This document shows positions 53,722 to 62,794 of a stretch of 64,000 nt of DNA, one piece after another. Position 1 is the first letter of the stretch, and every line of letters begins with the position of its first letter. The stretch is from Poritiphilus flavus (lineage in GTDB: Bacteria > Bacteroidota > Bacteroidia > Flavobacteriales > Flavobacteriaceae): positions 186,001 to 250,000 of the forward strand of contig NZ_WXYO01000008.1 of the NCBI RefSeq assembly GCF_009901585.1. The letters run 5' to 3'. The notes beneath the pieces are model-generated. The model saw nothing but the letters and a program-made list of their open reading frames with translations, was not told the origin of the DNA and ran no database searches. Made by a program: the position numbers and the translations under genes.

Positions 53722-54696
53722 TCATTTTTCCATAAACAAAGAAGGTTCAGTGACCTTTATGTCGCTGGGGTTGTTAAGAAAGTAATCCGCGATGGCCTTG
53801 TATAAAAGGCAATGATCTTCTACACCTTCCCAGTTCCAAAGTGCAGTGATCTCATCCTCCGGACTGTGTATCTTCCCAAAGGGGATCGGTTCGGCGGTTT
53901 TACCGCCTTTTAATTGGTCTCCCGTCCAGAGTGTCAGTGCCGGGACACTTCGTTGAAGGAAGGAGGCAGTGTCAAAACTGGTGTTCAATTGGTCTTCCCA
54001 ACCCGGACTTTTGTAGACCCACCCCAGAGGCTTTGCAATAGCTTCTATTTGGTCTACATAATCTACACCGCGTTTGGGAAAAACGAAGTAGTCTTCCCGC
54101 ACTCCGCTTACATTGAAACCATCAATGTTCAGGCATATTATGATATCTTCAATGGGAAATACCGGGTTTTCCACATAAAATTTACTTCCGTATGCGCCGA
54201 ATTCCTCTGCCGCCGTCGCAACAAAAACCAGATGGCATTCCGGGGCTTCCTGCTCAGCGAACAGCCTGGCTATTTCAATTAGTGCAGCTACTCCGATGGC
54301 GTTGTCAAGGGCCCCGTTATAGATGGAATCGTTTTGCTCCTCCTTTTTTATCACGCCATATGCATCATAATGAGCGGTAAATACTATGGACTTTTTAGTT
54401 GTGGCCGCCCCTTTGATAACCCCTACAATATTGGCCTCTGGCTGCTGCTGTTCCGGAAATGGGAATTCCTGGTAATACGATTTCTCTAAACCGGGTTCCA
54501 AGCCTATTTCTTTGAATTGAGTTGCAATGTATTTTGCCGCAAGCCGAATACCTTCGCTACCTGTTCCTCTCCCTTTTAACTCGTCTGAAGCAAGGTAGGT
54601 GGCATGGGCCTGAAATTTCTCTCTCAACTGGGCACCGCCTGCAAGAGGTAGCACAATGGCTATGCAAATCAGGGCTTTTTTCGCTATAGAAGTCAT
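53722..54696 (-). CDS. M28-family metallopeptidase
   Basis: Exported zinc aminopeptidase, 324 residues. Signal peptide MTSIAKKALICIAIVLPLAGGAQ, then HATYLASDELKGRGTGSEG, zinc ligands in VFTAHYDAYG (His), GALDNAIGVAALIEIAR (bridging Asp), ATAAEEFGAYGS (catalytic Glu-Glu) and LNIDGFN (Asp). A late His completes the set in GKIHSPEDE. It acts in the periplasm or outside; peptide specificity is unknown. It stands alone, convergent with the repeat-filled spacer. Confidence 0.93.
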   Translation of the reverse strand: MTSIAKKALICIAIVLPLAGGAQLREKFQAHATYLASDELKGRGTGSEGIRLAAKYIATQFKEIGLEPGLEKSYYQEFPFPEQQQPEANIVGVIKGAATTKKSIVFTAHYDAYGVIKKEEQNDSIYNGALDNAIGVAALIEIARLFAEQEAPECHLVFVATAAEEFGAYGSKFYVENPVFPIEDIIICLNIDGFNVSGVREDYFVFPKRGVDYVDQIEAIAKPLGWVYKSPGWEDQLNTSFDTASFLQRSVPALTLWTGDQLKGGKTAEPIPFGKIHSPEDEITALWNWEGVEDHCLLYKAIADYFLNNPSDIKVTEPSLFMEK

Positions 54697-54880
54697 ATAA
54701 AAAAGGTGTTTTTATAATGACCACGATTATTGAAAAAAGTTACATTGCCGGTGAGCTTACTTAACTGCCAGATAAGTTCCGGTTTCCACTTAGTTTTTCT
54801 AAATTTAGGAAAGAAGACCAGTATCGGTTGCTAATTTAATTTGTCCGCCGCCCCTTAAGTGAAAGGGCCAGTGTTAATAA

Positions 54881-55783
54881 ATGGATCTGATTGTTCATCA
54901 TAATATCTCTGACCTCTACCGGTCCCTAAACCTGCCATTGGAGCAGGAATTAGATTTTACCATCCATTTTCTTCCTGATCTGCATCAGAAACTACCGTTT
55001 AAGTCACCGGTTTTTAGGGCAGATTACTTTTCATTCGTATTTGTTAAGGATGGTAAGGGATCTTATACCATAGACGATAATACCTATCCTTTTGAATCGC
55101 GGACCGTATATTTTACAAATCCCGGGCACATTAAGGCTTTTGAAATTATTCAATCCAGAGACGCCTATATTATAACCCTTACGGAAACTTTCCTGATGGA
55201 AAATGTTCACCCTGAGATCTTCAAGGAGTTCCCCTTTCTGCTCGCGGAGACCGTTCCGCCCAAAACCCTGGACCAGGAGGTATACTCGGAGTTCGAACTC
55301 CTTTATACCCAGATATTCAAAGAGTTTCGGAATCCGGGTAAATATCAAAAAAAAGTTTTGGGAAATCTATTCGTGGTTCTGTTACTCAAGATCAAAGCTT
55401 ATTTCTGGCAAGATTACAATCCGATAGAGGAGGGCGATAGAAACTCTCAGATCGTCAAATCCTTCAAACGTCTTTTGGAACAACAGTTTAATGGTTTGCT
55501 TAATACGGGATTTGAATACACCCATACGGTACAGGATTATGCCAATGAGCTTAATTTGCATCCTAACTATCTGAATACCGTCATAAAATCAAAAACTGGA
55601 AAATCCGCCCATCAATGGATAGCTGAAAGATTGATTTCAGGGGCTAAATCCCTTTTGAAAAATACCTCATTAACTGTGAAGGAGATCAGTATTCGATTTG
55701 GCTATAGTGAACCTAATCATTTCAGCAGGTTTTTTAAAAATTACAGCGGTCAAACACCCTCTACTTATCGAAAAAACAGCTAG
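54881..55783 (+). CDS. AraC-family transcriptional regulator
   Basis: 300 residues. The N-terminal cupin-type sensing domain runs to about 170 (YFSFVFVKDGKGSYTIDDN, VYFTNPGHIKAFEI). The C-terminal 100 residues hold the double helix-turn-helix: VQDYANELNLHPNYLNTVIKSKTG and LTVKEISIRFGYSEPNHFSRFFKN, the AraC signature. The two SDR genes downstream start 110 bp later on the same strand and are its most likely targets. Ligand unknown. Confidence 0.93.
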   Translation: MDLIVHHNISDLYRSLNLPLEQELDFTIHFLPDLHQKLPFKSPVFRADYFSFVFVKDGKGSYTIDDNTYPFESRTVYFTNPGHIKAFEIIQSRDAYIITLTETFLMENVHPEIFKEFPFLLAETVPPKTLDQEVYSEFELLYTQIFKEFRNPGKYQKKVLGNLFVVLLLKIKAYFWQDYNPIEEGDRNSQIVKSFKRLLEQQFNGLLNTGFEYTHTVQDYANELNLHPNYLNTVIKSKTGKSAHQWIAERLISGAKSLLKNTSLTVKEISIRFGYSEPNHFSRFFKNYSGQTPSTYRKNS

Positions 55784-55892
55784 TAACATCTTCTGCTTTG
55801 AAATTGGTACTTCTTCCTATAATATGGGTAGGTAGTTCCTGCTCATATAGTCCGTGATTTGCAATGTAATTATGAATTTAAAAAGAAGAATC

Positions 55893-56765
55893 ATGTCAAA
55901 GAAGATTTTTATTACAGGGGCCAGTGGTGGATTTGGCGCCCTTACGACCAAGAGTTTATTAGCGCAAGGCCATCAAGTGGTAGGAACAATGCGCAGTACC
56001 AGCGGTAAAAACGCAGAAGTTGCTTCAGAACTAAAGGCAGCAGGCGCTGTCCTGGTGGAGATGGATATAACAGAGGAGAATGAGGTAAACCGTGCTGTGG
56101 AAGAGGCCATTGAGTCGCTGGGAGGCCTGGATGTACTCATTAACAATGCTGGTGTAGGAGTACTTGGGATGCAGGAGCACTTTACTCCGGAGGACATGCA
56201 GTACATTTTTGATGTCAACATCTTTGGAACGCAACGCGTAATGCGTGCGGCATTGCCTTATTTACGCGGCCAGGGGCATGGACTGGTACTGTTTACCTCT
56301 AGCTTATTGGGCAGGATAACCTTACCCTTCTATGGAATTTACAATGCCTCAAAATGGGCTTTGGAAGCTATTGCAGAGAACTATCGTACCGAATTGTCCC
56401 AGTTTGGGATTGAGTGTTGTATCGTAGAACCAGGAGGTTACCCCACTACTTTTATGGATAACCTCAAAAAACCAAGCGATTCCAGCAGAGTTGAAGCGTA
56501 TGGGGAATTTATGAATGCTCCCGGCCTGATGTTCGAGAACTTTGAAAAAGCCCTGGAAAGTAACCCTGAACAGAGACCCCAAAAGGTTGCCGATGCCATT
56601 GTTGAGTTGGTTGACATTCCGAGTGGAGAAAAACCTATGCGTACAGTAGTGGATCATATGGGGATGGGAACTCACGTGGTTGCCTACAATACACAGTTGG
56701 ATCAGATGACCCATGGTATTTACAGCGCATTTGGAATTGAAGGTATGCTAAAAGTAAAAAGTTAA
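55893..56765 (+). CDS. short-chain dehydrogenase/reductase
   Basis: NAD(P)-dependent oxidoreductase, 290 residues from ATG 55893 (MSKKIFITGASGGFGALTTK). Earlier in-frame starts add only unconserved residues. Cofactor motif TGASGGFG, NNAG motif in VLINNAGVGV, and the catalytic Ser in FTSSLLG with Tyr-x-x-x-Lys in YNASKWALEA. It resembles the classical extended-loop SDRs often annotated as retinol- or ketoreductases; substrate unknown. It is 5 bp before the next SDR gene, probably one operon under AraC control. Confidence 0.92.
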   Translation: MSKKIFITGASGGFGALTTKSLLAQGHQVVGTMRSTSGKNAEVASELKAAGAVLVEMDITEENEVNRAVEEAIESLGGLDVLINNAGVGVLGMQEHFTPEDMQYIFDVNIFGTQRVMRAALPYLRGQGHGLVLFTSSLLGRITLPFYGIYNASKWALEAIAENYRTELSQFGIECCIVEPGGYPTTFMDNLKKPSDSSRVEAYGEFMNAPGLMFENFEKALESNPEQRPQKVADAIVELVDIPSGEKPMRTVVDHMGMGTHVVAYNTQLDQMTHGIYSAFGIEGMLKVKS

Positions 56766-56769
56766 CCTT

Positions 56770-57642
56770 ATGGAGAAGTCAGCTATGAGCCGTAGGGTAG
56801 CCATTAAAAATACCGGCAAAGCTGCCGCCGTTTTTGGGGCGGGCCTGGTTCCGGGAGTGTCATTAAAGCAGAACTCGGCGGTGTTTTCGGAAAATGAACT
56901 GAAAGGGAAAGTGGCCATTGTAACAGGCGCCAGAAACAACCTTGGAAGGGGTTACGCTGTAGCCTTTGGAGCAGCTGGCGCCAATGTAGTGGTGCATCAT
57001 CATAAACCGGATAGCCGGGATCAGGCGGAGGAAACTGCTTCTTTGGTGGAAAAAGCTGGTGGTAAGGCGGCAATTGCAGTCGGCGACCTCGGGCAGCTTT
57101 CCAATATTGAAAAGTTATTCGATACGGCTATTGATCAATTTGGCCGGGTAGATATACTCGTTAACAATGCGGGCCAGATCGTTAAGAAGCCCCTCTCTGA
57201 GGTGACCGAAGAGGAATATGATCGCCTGGCAAATATCAATTCCAAGGGTACTTTTTTCTGTATGCGAGAAGCATCCAGAAGACTGGCGGACAATGGTAGG
57301 ATCATAAATATTGGTACCACTCTTTTTGGTAAACTTACACCTAATTACTCGGCATATGCTGGCACCAAGGCGGGAATGGAAGAGTATGCCAGAGCCCTGG
57401 CCAGGGAAGTAGGTGGTAGGGGAATCACGGTAAATGTAGTATGCCCGGGCCCTATTGATACCCCATTTTTCCATAGCCAGGAACCACCCGGTGCTGCGGC
57501 ATATGTGGCTAAGTTTTCGGTTGCCCAAAGAATTGGAGAGATCTCGGATGTAGTGCCTCTGGTCTCATTTTTGGCTTCCGAAAGGTCGCAATGGCTTACA
57601 GGGCAGACCTTTTGGGTAAACGGTGGTTACTACAGCAGGTAG
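56770..57642 (+). CDS. short-chain dehydrogenase/reductase with Tat-like leader
   Basis: 290 residues. Before the SDR domain is a twin-arginine-like leader (SRRVAIKNTGKAAAVFGAGL), then a linker to about residue 45. The Rossmann part has VAIVTGARNNLGRGYA (Asn in place of the middle Gly), ILVNNAGQIV, the catalytic Tyr-x-x-x-Lys in YAGTK, but Thr instead of Ser 13 residues before the Tyr, and the ending WLTGQTFWVNGGYYSR. This suggests a cofactor-loaded enzyme exported folded to the periplasm. Substrate unknown. Confidence 0.9.
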   Translation: MEKSAMSRRVAIKNTGKAAAVFGAGLVPGVSLKQNSAVFSENELKGKVAIVTGARNNLGRGYAVAFGAAGANVVVHHHKPDSRDQAEETASLVEKAGGKAAIAVGDLGQLSNIEKLFDTAIDQFGRVDILVNNAGQIVKKPLSEVTEEEYDRLANINSKGTFFCMREASRRLADNGRIINIGTTLFGKLTPNYSAYAGTKAGMEEYARALAREVGGRGITVNVVCPGPIDTPFFHSQEPPGAAAYVAKFSVAQRIGEISDVVPLVSFLASERSQWLTGQTFWVNGGYYSR

Positions 57643-57667
57643 GCTTTTAGTTACTTCGGGTTCAGTT

Positions 57668-58060
57668 TCAGGACAAGCGGGTATGCTGGTAACAATCTTT
57701 GCAAACCCCACTGATCACACAGTTTAGGCTGGTCACCTGATACCCGGCCGGGACCGAAAAGTTTACCGGCTCCTCCAGGCATTCTATGGATTGACAAGAA
57801 AGGCAGCGAAAATGAAAATGATTGTCCCGGTGTTTCTTTTCGCTGCAATTCAAACATAAGGCAAAATACTGCTTCCCGTCCTCAGCCACGATTTTGTGTA
57901 CCAGCCCGTCTTCACAAAACCTGTTGAGGATGCGGTAAATGGTAGCCCGGTTGATCTCTATATTAATTTCAGACTCAATACCTTCCTGACTCATTGCCCT
58001 GCCGCTGTCCTTAAGAATCTTCAATACGGCCTCCTTTGTCGGGGTTTTTCTTCTTTGCAT
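57668..58060 (-). CDS. Fur-family transcriptional repressor
   Basis: 130 residues. N-terminal winged helix (TKEAVLKILKDSGRAMSQEGI, INRATIYRILNRFCEDGLVHK) and dimer domain with CLNCSEKKHRDNHFHFRCLSCQ and, at the end, CVISGVCKDC. The two CxxC-type pairs should bind structural zinc and HFHF contributes to the regulatory metal site. It could be Fur, Zur or PerR; the sequence does not settle which. It is divergent from a thioredoxin-reductase-like gene, with a Fur-size dyad (58064-58092) directly before its ATG. Confidence 0.93.
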   Translation of the reverse strand: MQRRKTPTKEAVLKILKDSGRAMSQEGIESEINIEINRATIYRILNRFCEDGLVHKIVAEDGKQYFALCLNCSEKKHRDNHFHFRCLSCQSIECLEEPVNFSVPAGYQVTSLNCVISGVCKDCYQHTRLS

Positions 58061-58063
58061 AAT

Positions 58064-58092
58064 TTATTAATGCGACTATGTTGCAATAATAA
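58064..58092. promoter_or_regulatory. 29-bp dyad, putative Fur-family operator
   Basis: 13-bp arms around TAT, with 11 of 13 pairs complementary; core ATGCGAC - TAT - GTTGCAA. It ends 3 bp before the Fur-family start codon and overlaps a sigma-70-like TATTAT, which suggests autoregulation. Confidence 0.6.
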
Positions 58093-58202
58093 AAACTATG
58101 TTTAAATTTGTCAAGAAAAAAACGAAAAAACCCGCCTTCATAGGAAATTAGCTTAAAGCTACCTTCTTCATAGCCAGGCTGGAGCGCATCTAAATCCGAA
58201 GA

Positions 58203-59111
58203 ATGAACACACCAAACACTTTTGAAGTAATAATCATTGGGGGAAGTTATGCCGGGCTTTCTGCCGCTATGGCCCTGGGTAGGTCCCTTCGCAAAACACT
58301 GGTAATTGATAGCGGTAAGCCCTGTAACCGACAAACCCCGCATTCCCATAATTTTCTAACCCAGGATGGCCAAAAACCCTCCGATATTGCCCGTCTGGCA
58401 AGGAAGCAGGTGGAAGCTTACGATAGTGTAAGTTTCCTGAATGAACTTGCTACGGATGGGAAAAAGACGACTTATGGTTTTGAGATCCGCACGGAATCCG
58501 GGAAGGCTTTCCAGGCTAAAAAACTGATTTTTGCCACAGGCATCAAAGATATCATGCCGGATATCAAAGGGTTTGCTGAGTGTTGGGGGATCTCTGTTAT
58601 CCACTGTCCTTACTGTCACGGTTACGAGTTCCGTAGCCGGAAGACCGCCATAATGGCTAATGGAGACCGCGCCTTTCATCTGGCTTCCATGGTAAATAAT
58701 CTAACCGAAGACATTACTATTCTTACGATGGGCAGGGCTGAGTTCAGTCCGGAACAATTGCAAAAACTCGAGAAGAACAGCGTTCGTATCGTGGAGGAAA
58801 AGCTTTCTGAAATTGAGCATGAGCATGGCCACTTAAGCGCGTTGCACTTCAAGGGAGGAAAAATGCAGCATTTTGACGCTCTTTATGCCAGTATCCCATT
58901 CGAACAGCATACGGATCTACCCGGCAAACTTGGATGTGAGCTGACTGAAGACGGTTATATTAAAATTGATGACTTTCAAAATACCAGTGCGGAAGGTATT
59001 TTTGCTTGTGGTGATAATACTAGCTATTTTCGTTCTGTAGCACAGGCGGTGTCCACAGGTAATGCAACAGGTGCTTATGTGAACAGGGAACTAACAGAAG
59101 AGCAGTTTTGA
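58203..59111 (+). CDS. thioredoxin-reductase-like FAD/NAD(P) oxidoreductase
   Basis: 302 residues. FAD motif VIIIGGSYAGLSAAMALG, a redox-active CPYC in VIHCPYCHGYEFRS at about residue 140, and the C-terminal FAD-binding GIFACGDNTSYFRSVAQAVSTG. It lacks the usual thioredoxin-binding RNG loop features I can recognise, so it may act on another disulfide or small thiol, as in the GliT/HlmI-like group. Divergent from the Fur-family gene, which may control it in response to metal or peroxide (inference). Confidence 0.88.
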   Translation: MNTPNTFEVIIIGGSYAGLSAAMALGRSLRKTLVIDSGKPCNRQTPHSHNFLTQDGQKPSDIARLARKQVEAYDSVSFLNELATDGKKTTYGFEIRTESGKAFQAKKLIFATGIKDIMPDIKGFAECWGISVIHCPYCHGYEFRSRKTAIMANGDRAFHLASMVNNLTEDITILTMGRAEFSPEQLQKLEKNSVRIVEEKLSEIEHEHGHLSALHFKGGKMQHFDALYASIPFEQHTDLPGKLGCELTEDGYIKIDDFQNTSAEGIFACGDNTSYFRSVAQAVSTGNATGAYVNRELTEEQF

Positions 59112-59172
59112 CCCATAGGAAAACAGCATTGAAATTGTTCGGTAATCTCCTGTAATTAAGAGAAAATGCACA

Positions 59173-59616
59173 ATGAGATTTCTTGGATTAATAGGGATTT
59201 TGATATTTACACTTGGCTGCCAGATGAAAAACGGTACTAAAGAAGAACGAAAGAAAGTTATTGAACACTATATCCTTGCATACAATGCCTTCGATGTTAA
59301 GGGTATGACAAGGGACCTGGACGATGATATTGTTTTTGAAAATATTAGCCAGGGTGAGGTGGATCTCCGCACAGAAGGCGTGGATGCATTTACCGAGCAA
59401 GCTGAAGCTGCGACGCAATACTTTAGCAGTAGGGAGCAAAGCATTGATAGCTGGGATTTTGAAGGGGAAAAAGTAGTTGTGCGTATCGTTTATGAAGCCG
59501 TTTTGGCCGTGGATCTCCCAAATGGAATGAAAGTGGGTGACACCTTAAAGCTAGAGGGTAGTTCAGAGTTTGAGTTCAGGGACAAAAAAATTATCACCAT
59601 CCGGGATAGAAGCTAA
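59173..59616 (+). CDS. small lipoprotein with SnoaL/NTF2-like fold
   Basis: 147 residues. The N-terminus MRFLGLIGILIFTLGC is a lipoprotein leader (lipobox LGC). The rest reads like an NTF2/SnoaL-type cone fold: KVIEHYILAYNAFDVKGMTRDLDDDIVFENIS, then GVDAFTEQAEAATQYF and strands ending FEFRDKKIITIRDRS. Such domains serve as small enzymes or binding pockets; none can be assigned. It is 61 bp after the oxidoreductase gene. Confidence 0.75.
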   Translation: MRFLGLIGILIFTLGCQMKNGTKEERKKVIEHYILAYNAFDVKGMTRDLDDDIVFENISQGEVDLRTEGVDAFTEQAEAATQYFSSREQSIDSWDFEGEKVVVRIVYEAVLAVDLPNGMKVGDTLKLEGSSEFEFRDKKIITIRDRS

Positions 59617-59675
59617 ACCGGGTCTGTTTCCCAGGGATTACCTATTTTTGAGGGCCTGAATAAAACAGTTTCCCC

Positions 59676-60272
59676 ATGATTTACAGGATCTTCATTGCTT
59701 TCATTTTCATCAGTACCTTTGGCTTTTCTCAGGAAGCTTCCATCCCCTGGGAGTCGGATTACCAGATCCAACTAGAAGATTTTAAGGCTTCTACCACGCA
59801 GATAAATAAAGACCTTTCCAATATTTCGGTTCACTCCGGGGTAATGATAGATTTTGGCTTCCAAATGTCTAATGTTGCCTTTATGTTCACCAAGAATTTT
59901 AATTCTAAAGTTTCCTGTAACTTTCACAGGAATGCCGCTTCGCTGATGGCCCCGGACAGTCTTAAAGCACAGCAGTTAGTAAAATTGGTCCGTTTTGACT
60001 TCGATCTTTCCGAACTCTATGCCAGAAAGATCAGAAGAGAGCTTTACGAAAACAAAAAAGCCTTCTCTGATCCGAGGTTTTTCCAACCTTATTTCGATAA
60101 ACTGATCGCAGAAAGAAACGAAATTAGTTCCCGGGTTTACAGTGCCTCGGATTTTGGAAATAAGTCGGAAGTGCTTCAACAAGAACACCAGGCCATTAAA
60201 ACGGAGATAGAGGCTCTGGCAGATTACTGCAAATTGTGCAAGCCTCCCAAAAAGCGCAAAAAGAAGAAGTGA
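59676..60272 (+). CDS. secreted protein of unknown function with lysine-rich tail
   Basis: 198 residues. A signal peptide (MIYRIFIAFIFISTFGFSQ) leads into WESDYQIQLEDFKASTTQI and VHSGVMIDFGFQMSNVAFMF, beta-type sequence, then helical charged sequence (FDLSELYARKIRREL) and a C-terminus CKLCKPPKKRKKKK with two cysteines and a strongly basic end. I do not recognise the family. It lies between the small lipoprotein and the YdeI-like gene. Confidence 0.65.
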   Translation: MIYRIFIAFIFISTFGFSQEASIPWESDYQIQLEDFKASTTQINKDLSNISVHSGVMIDFGFQMSNVAFMFTKNFNSKVSCNFHRNAASLMAPDSLKAQQLVKLVRFDFDLSELYARKIRRELYENKKAFSDPRFFQPYFDKLIAERNEISSRVYSASDFGNKSEVLQQEHQAIKTEIEALADYCKLCKPPKKRKKKK

Positions 60273-60323
60273 AATTGGTATGAAATAAACCGGTTCTACA
60301 TCAAACCTTAAAATGGATCTTTT

Positions 60324-60800
60324 ATGCCCAATTTTACCTTTAATCAACCCGTCAGACAACTCGAAAAAAGGAAAGGGGGCTACTATTACTTCAAAATTGA
60401 TAAAGACATTGTAAAGCAGTTTGAGAAGCAGCGCGCAACCCGACTCCTATGTACCCTGGACGATAGCATTTCCTACTCCTGCGGCCTGAATCATTTTGGA
60501 GACGGGAATTTCTTTATCATTCTGTCTACAGCAAATTTGAAGAAACTAGGTAAACAACTTGGAGATACCGTTTTATTTGAGATAATCGAGGACCCGAACC
60601 CCTTGCCCTTGGGTGTTGAAGTCCCCGAGGTATTAACGGTACTTTTGGCCCAGGACCCACAGGCAAAGGCTGTTTATGAGAAGTTAACAGACGGAAAAAA
60701 AAGAAGTTTAATCTATTCTATAAAGGGAATTAAGGACATAGACAAACAGGTTAAGCGGATCCTCGCTTTTTTAGAAGAGCAAGGAGCAAAGTTTCGTTAA
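60324..60800 (+). CDS. DUF1905 / YdeI-like protein
   Basis: 158 residues. The N-terminal half fits DUF1905 (GGYYYFKIDKDIVKQFEKQRATRLLCTLDD, YSCGLNHFGDGNFFIILS, LGKQLGDTVLFEI). The C-terminal half is the YdeI/OmpD-associated module (LAQDPQAKAVYEKLTDGKKRSLIYSI, then helix to the end). YdeI-type proteins have been linked to polymyxin or bacteriocin tolerance and stress, without known biochemistry. The tail overlaps the convergent response-regulator gene by 4 bp. Confidence 0.87.
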   Translation: MPNFTFNQPVRQLEKRKGGYYYFKIDKDIVKQFEKQRATRLLCTLDDSISYSCGLNHFGDGNFFIILSTANLKKLGKQLGDTVLFEIIEDPNPLPLGVEVPEVLTVLLAQDPQAKAVYEKLTDGKKRSLIYSIKGIKDIDKQVKRILAFLEEQGAKFR

Positions 60801-61504
60801 GGACGTTTTAAGATGCTCAGGATGGCTTTCTTATAACTATCCCCAATCGGAACTTCAGTTCGCCCTATTTCGATATCCTTTGCGGTAAAAGCAGATATCT
60901 TGGTAGTGTTTACGATATAGGAGCGGTGTACACGCAGAAACTGATCCGGGAGTTTTCTTTCAAATTCACTGATCTTGTCTTTGGTAATAATGGATGTTCC
61001 TGTAGTGTGTATGCGAATGTAGTCCTTAATGCTCTCCACATGCGTGATCTCTTTGAACAATACCTTGACGTATTTCTTATTCGCGTTCACATAAATGTGA
61101 TCGTTCACCGGCTCAGTTTCCTTTGGAAGTACCTTCGGATCTGGGATCCGGGCTATCTTCCGGTACTTGTTCACCGCGCGGAAAAACCGGGTAAAGCTGA
61201 TGGGCTTTAGCAAATAGTCCACAATATTTAACTCATAGCTTTCCAAAGCATAGTCCCTATGAGCCGTTGTAAAGATCACAGCGGGTGGGTCCGGTAGGGA
61301 TTTAATCAGATCTATTCCACTAAGTAGCGGCATCTGAATATCCAAAAAGATGAGGTCTATTTGCTGAGTTTTTAACATCTCAAAGGCGTCCAGTGGCTTC
61401 TGAAAACTACCCTTAAGCTCAAGATCTTCGATCTTTTCCAGGTGTTGTGCAATAACCTGGATAGCCAGTGGTTCATCGTCAATGATCATGCATTTTACAG
61501 GCAT
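60797..61504 (-). CDS. LytTR-family response regulator
   Basis: 235 residues. Receiver domain: MIIDDEPLAIQVI with the acidic pair, phosphorylated Asp in LIFLDIQMPLLSGI, Lys in LLKPISFTRF. After a linker the LytTR DNA-binding domain runs from about residue 135 (IYVNANKKYVKVLFKEI, VESIKDYIRIHT, FLRVHRSYIVNTTKI). Its ATG overlaps the stop of the sensor kinase gene (TGATG), so the two form a two-component system. Target genes unknown. Confidence 0.95.
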   Translation of the reverse strand: MPVKCMIIDDEPLAIQVIAQHLEKIEDLELKGSFQKPLDAFEMLKTQQIDLIFLDIQMPLLSGIDLIKSLPDPPAVIFTTAHRDYALESYELNIVDYLLKPISFTRFFRAVNKYRKIARIPDPKVLPKETEPVNDHIYVNANKKYVKVLFKEITHVESIKDYIRIHTTGTSIITKDKISEFERKLPDQFLRVHRSYIVNTTKISAFTAKDIEIGRTEVPIGDSYKKAILSILKRP

Positions 61505-62586
61505 CAGTCTTTGCTTAAATCAATAGTTAATACCGCCAGATAGGACTCTGATTCTTCCCTGATCTCCAAATTGTGCTTGTTCGGATAATCCAGTGTCAGT
61601 TGCCTTTTTACATTGGGTAAGCCAATGGAATTTCTGCCAGGTTTGACCACTTTTTCCTCTTTTGCCTTGGGTTTAGTATTGAAAACACTAAGGCTTAGCC
61701 TCTCATTCTGAGTTTTGAGGGATATGTTGATCTCCGGCCTTCCAGACTGCCCCCCAGTACCGTGTTTGAAAGCATTCTCTATCAACGCCAGCAGGATCAG
61801 AGGAGCTATTTGGGCTTGTTCGTCTTCGAGATCATAGCTAAAATCCAGGTCTAGTTGCTCTCCGTATCGCAGTTTTTCCAGATCGATATAATTCCGGATA
61901 AGTTCAATTTCCTTGTCGATGGAAATGCGTGGTACATTACACTGATAGAGGATATAGTCCAGCATATCTGCAAGTTTCAGGACCATTACAGGAGCTGTGT
62001 CGGATTTTGTCAGAGTCAGGGCGTATAGATTGTTTAGGGTGTTGAACAGAAAATGCGGATGGATCTGGGTTTTCAGGAACTTCAGTTCATTGGTCACTTT
62101 TTCTTTGCGCAATACCTCCAGGTCGTGTTTTTCTCTAAACCTTTCCAGGATCATCTTAACAGCAAGCATTAAAAAGGCGGTAACGTAAATGGCCGGGGCG
62201 TAGACGGCCAGAAGGTAATAGGGGTCAGAAACGATCTCCATTACGGATTCCTGTTCGAAATCCGTTCGGATAAAGGGTTCTGCGATATGCACTATCCCAA
62301 GCCTGGCCAGGACAGAAAAAAAGTAGATGAAAAATAAGAAGCTTACAAAAAACAAAAGATACTTCTTCCGCAGCAATAGCTTAGGTACCTGATAGTACAC
62401 CAGGGTATAGGCAGCCATCATTTGAAAAGGAAGCAGGGTCAGGTAATTGATGAATTGTTGCTTAACTCCACCCGTATTCAAAATGGCCAGAAGGGTCAGG
62501 ATAAAGAATAATCCGCCCCAAAACACCAGGTGGGATAACCACCTGCGTTTTAAAATGTGATCAACAAATCCGTTATTGGAGCTCAT
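61504..62586 (-). CDS. LytS/YehU-type sensor histidine kinase
   Basis: Membrane kinase partner of the LytTR regulator, 360 residues from the ATG at 62586 (an ATG at 62613 adds nine). Four hydrophobic segments fill the first 160 residues, including HLVFWGGLFFILTLLAIL and KYLLFFVSFLFFIYFFSVL; no large external sensor domain is present. The His_kinase domain has the phosphorylated His in QIHPHFLFNTLNNLYALTL, and the ATPase part has LILLALIENAFKHG and GRNSIGLPNVKRQL. Input signal unknown. Confidence 0.94.
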   Translation of the reverse strand: MSSNNGFVDHILKRRWLSHLVFWGGLFFILTLLAILNTGGVKQQFINYLTLLPFQMMAAYTLVYYQVPKLLLRKKYLLFFVSFLFFIYFFSVLARLGIVHIAEPFIRTDFEQESVMEIVSDPYYLLAVYAPAIYVTAFLMLAVKMILERFREKHDLEVLRKEKVTNELKFLKTQIHPHFLFNTLNNLYALTLTKSDTAPVMVLKLADMLDYILYQCNVPRISIDKEIELIRNYIDLEKLRYGEQLDLDFSYDLEDEQAQIAPLILLALIENAFKHGTGGQSGRPEINISLKTQNERLSLSVFNTKPKAKEEKVVKPGRNSIGLPNVKRQLTLDYPNKHNLEIREESESYLAVLTIDLSKD

Positions 62587-62794
62587 CACTACAACATTAA
62601 AGAAAATTAACACTTCTCAAGCCCAAAATCGATAAAAAAGGTATAAGTACCCATTTATCCGGAGTTTTGGATGACCAATGCGATAAGCAGGCCAAAAAGG
62701 CTTTCCGGTTGTGGAAAACGCCGTTTCATCTACTTTACAAAAAACCACTTATTTTCCTTGCTATGTTTGGGAGTGAATATAAAATCCTAATAAA

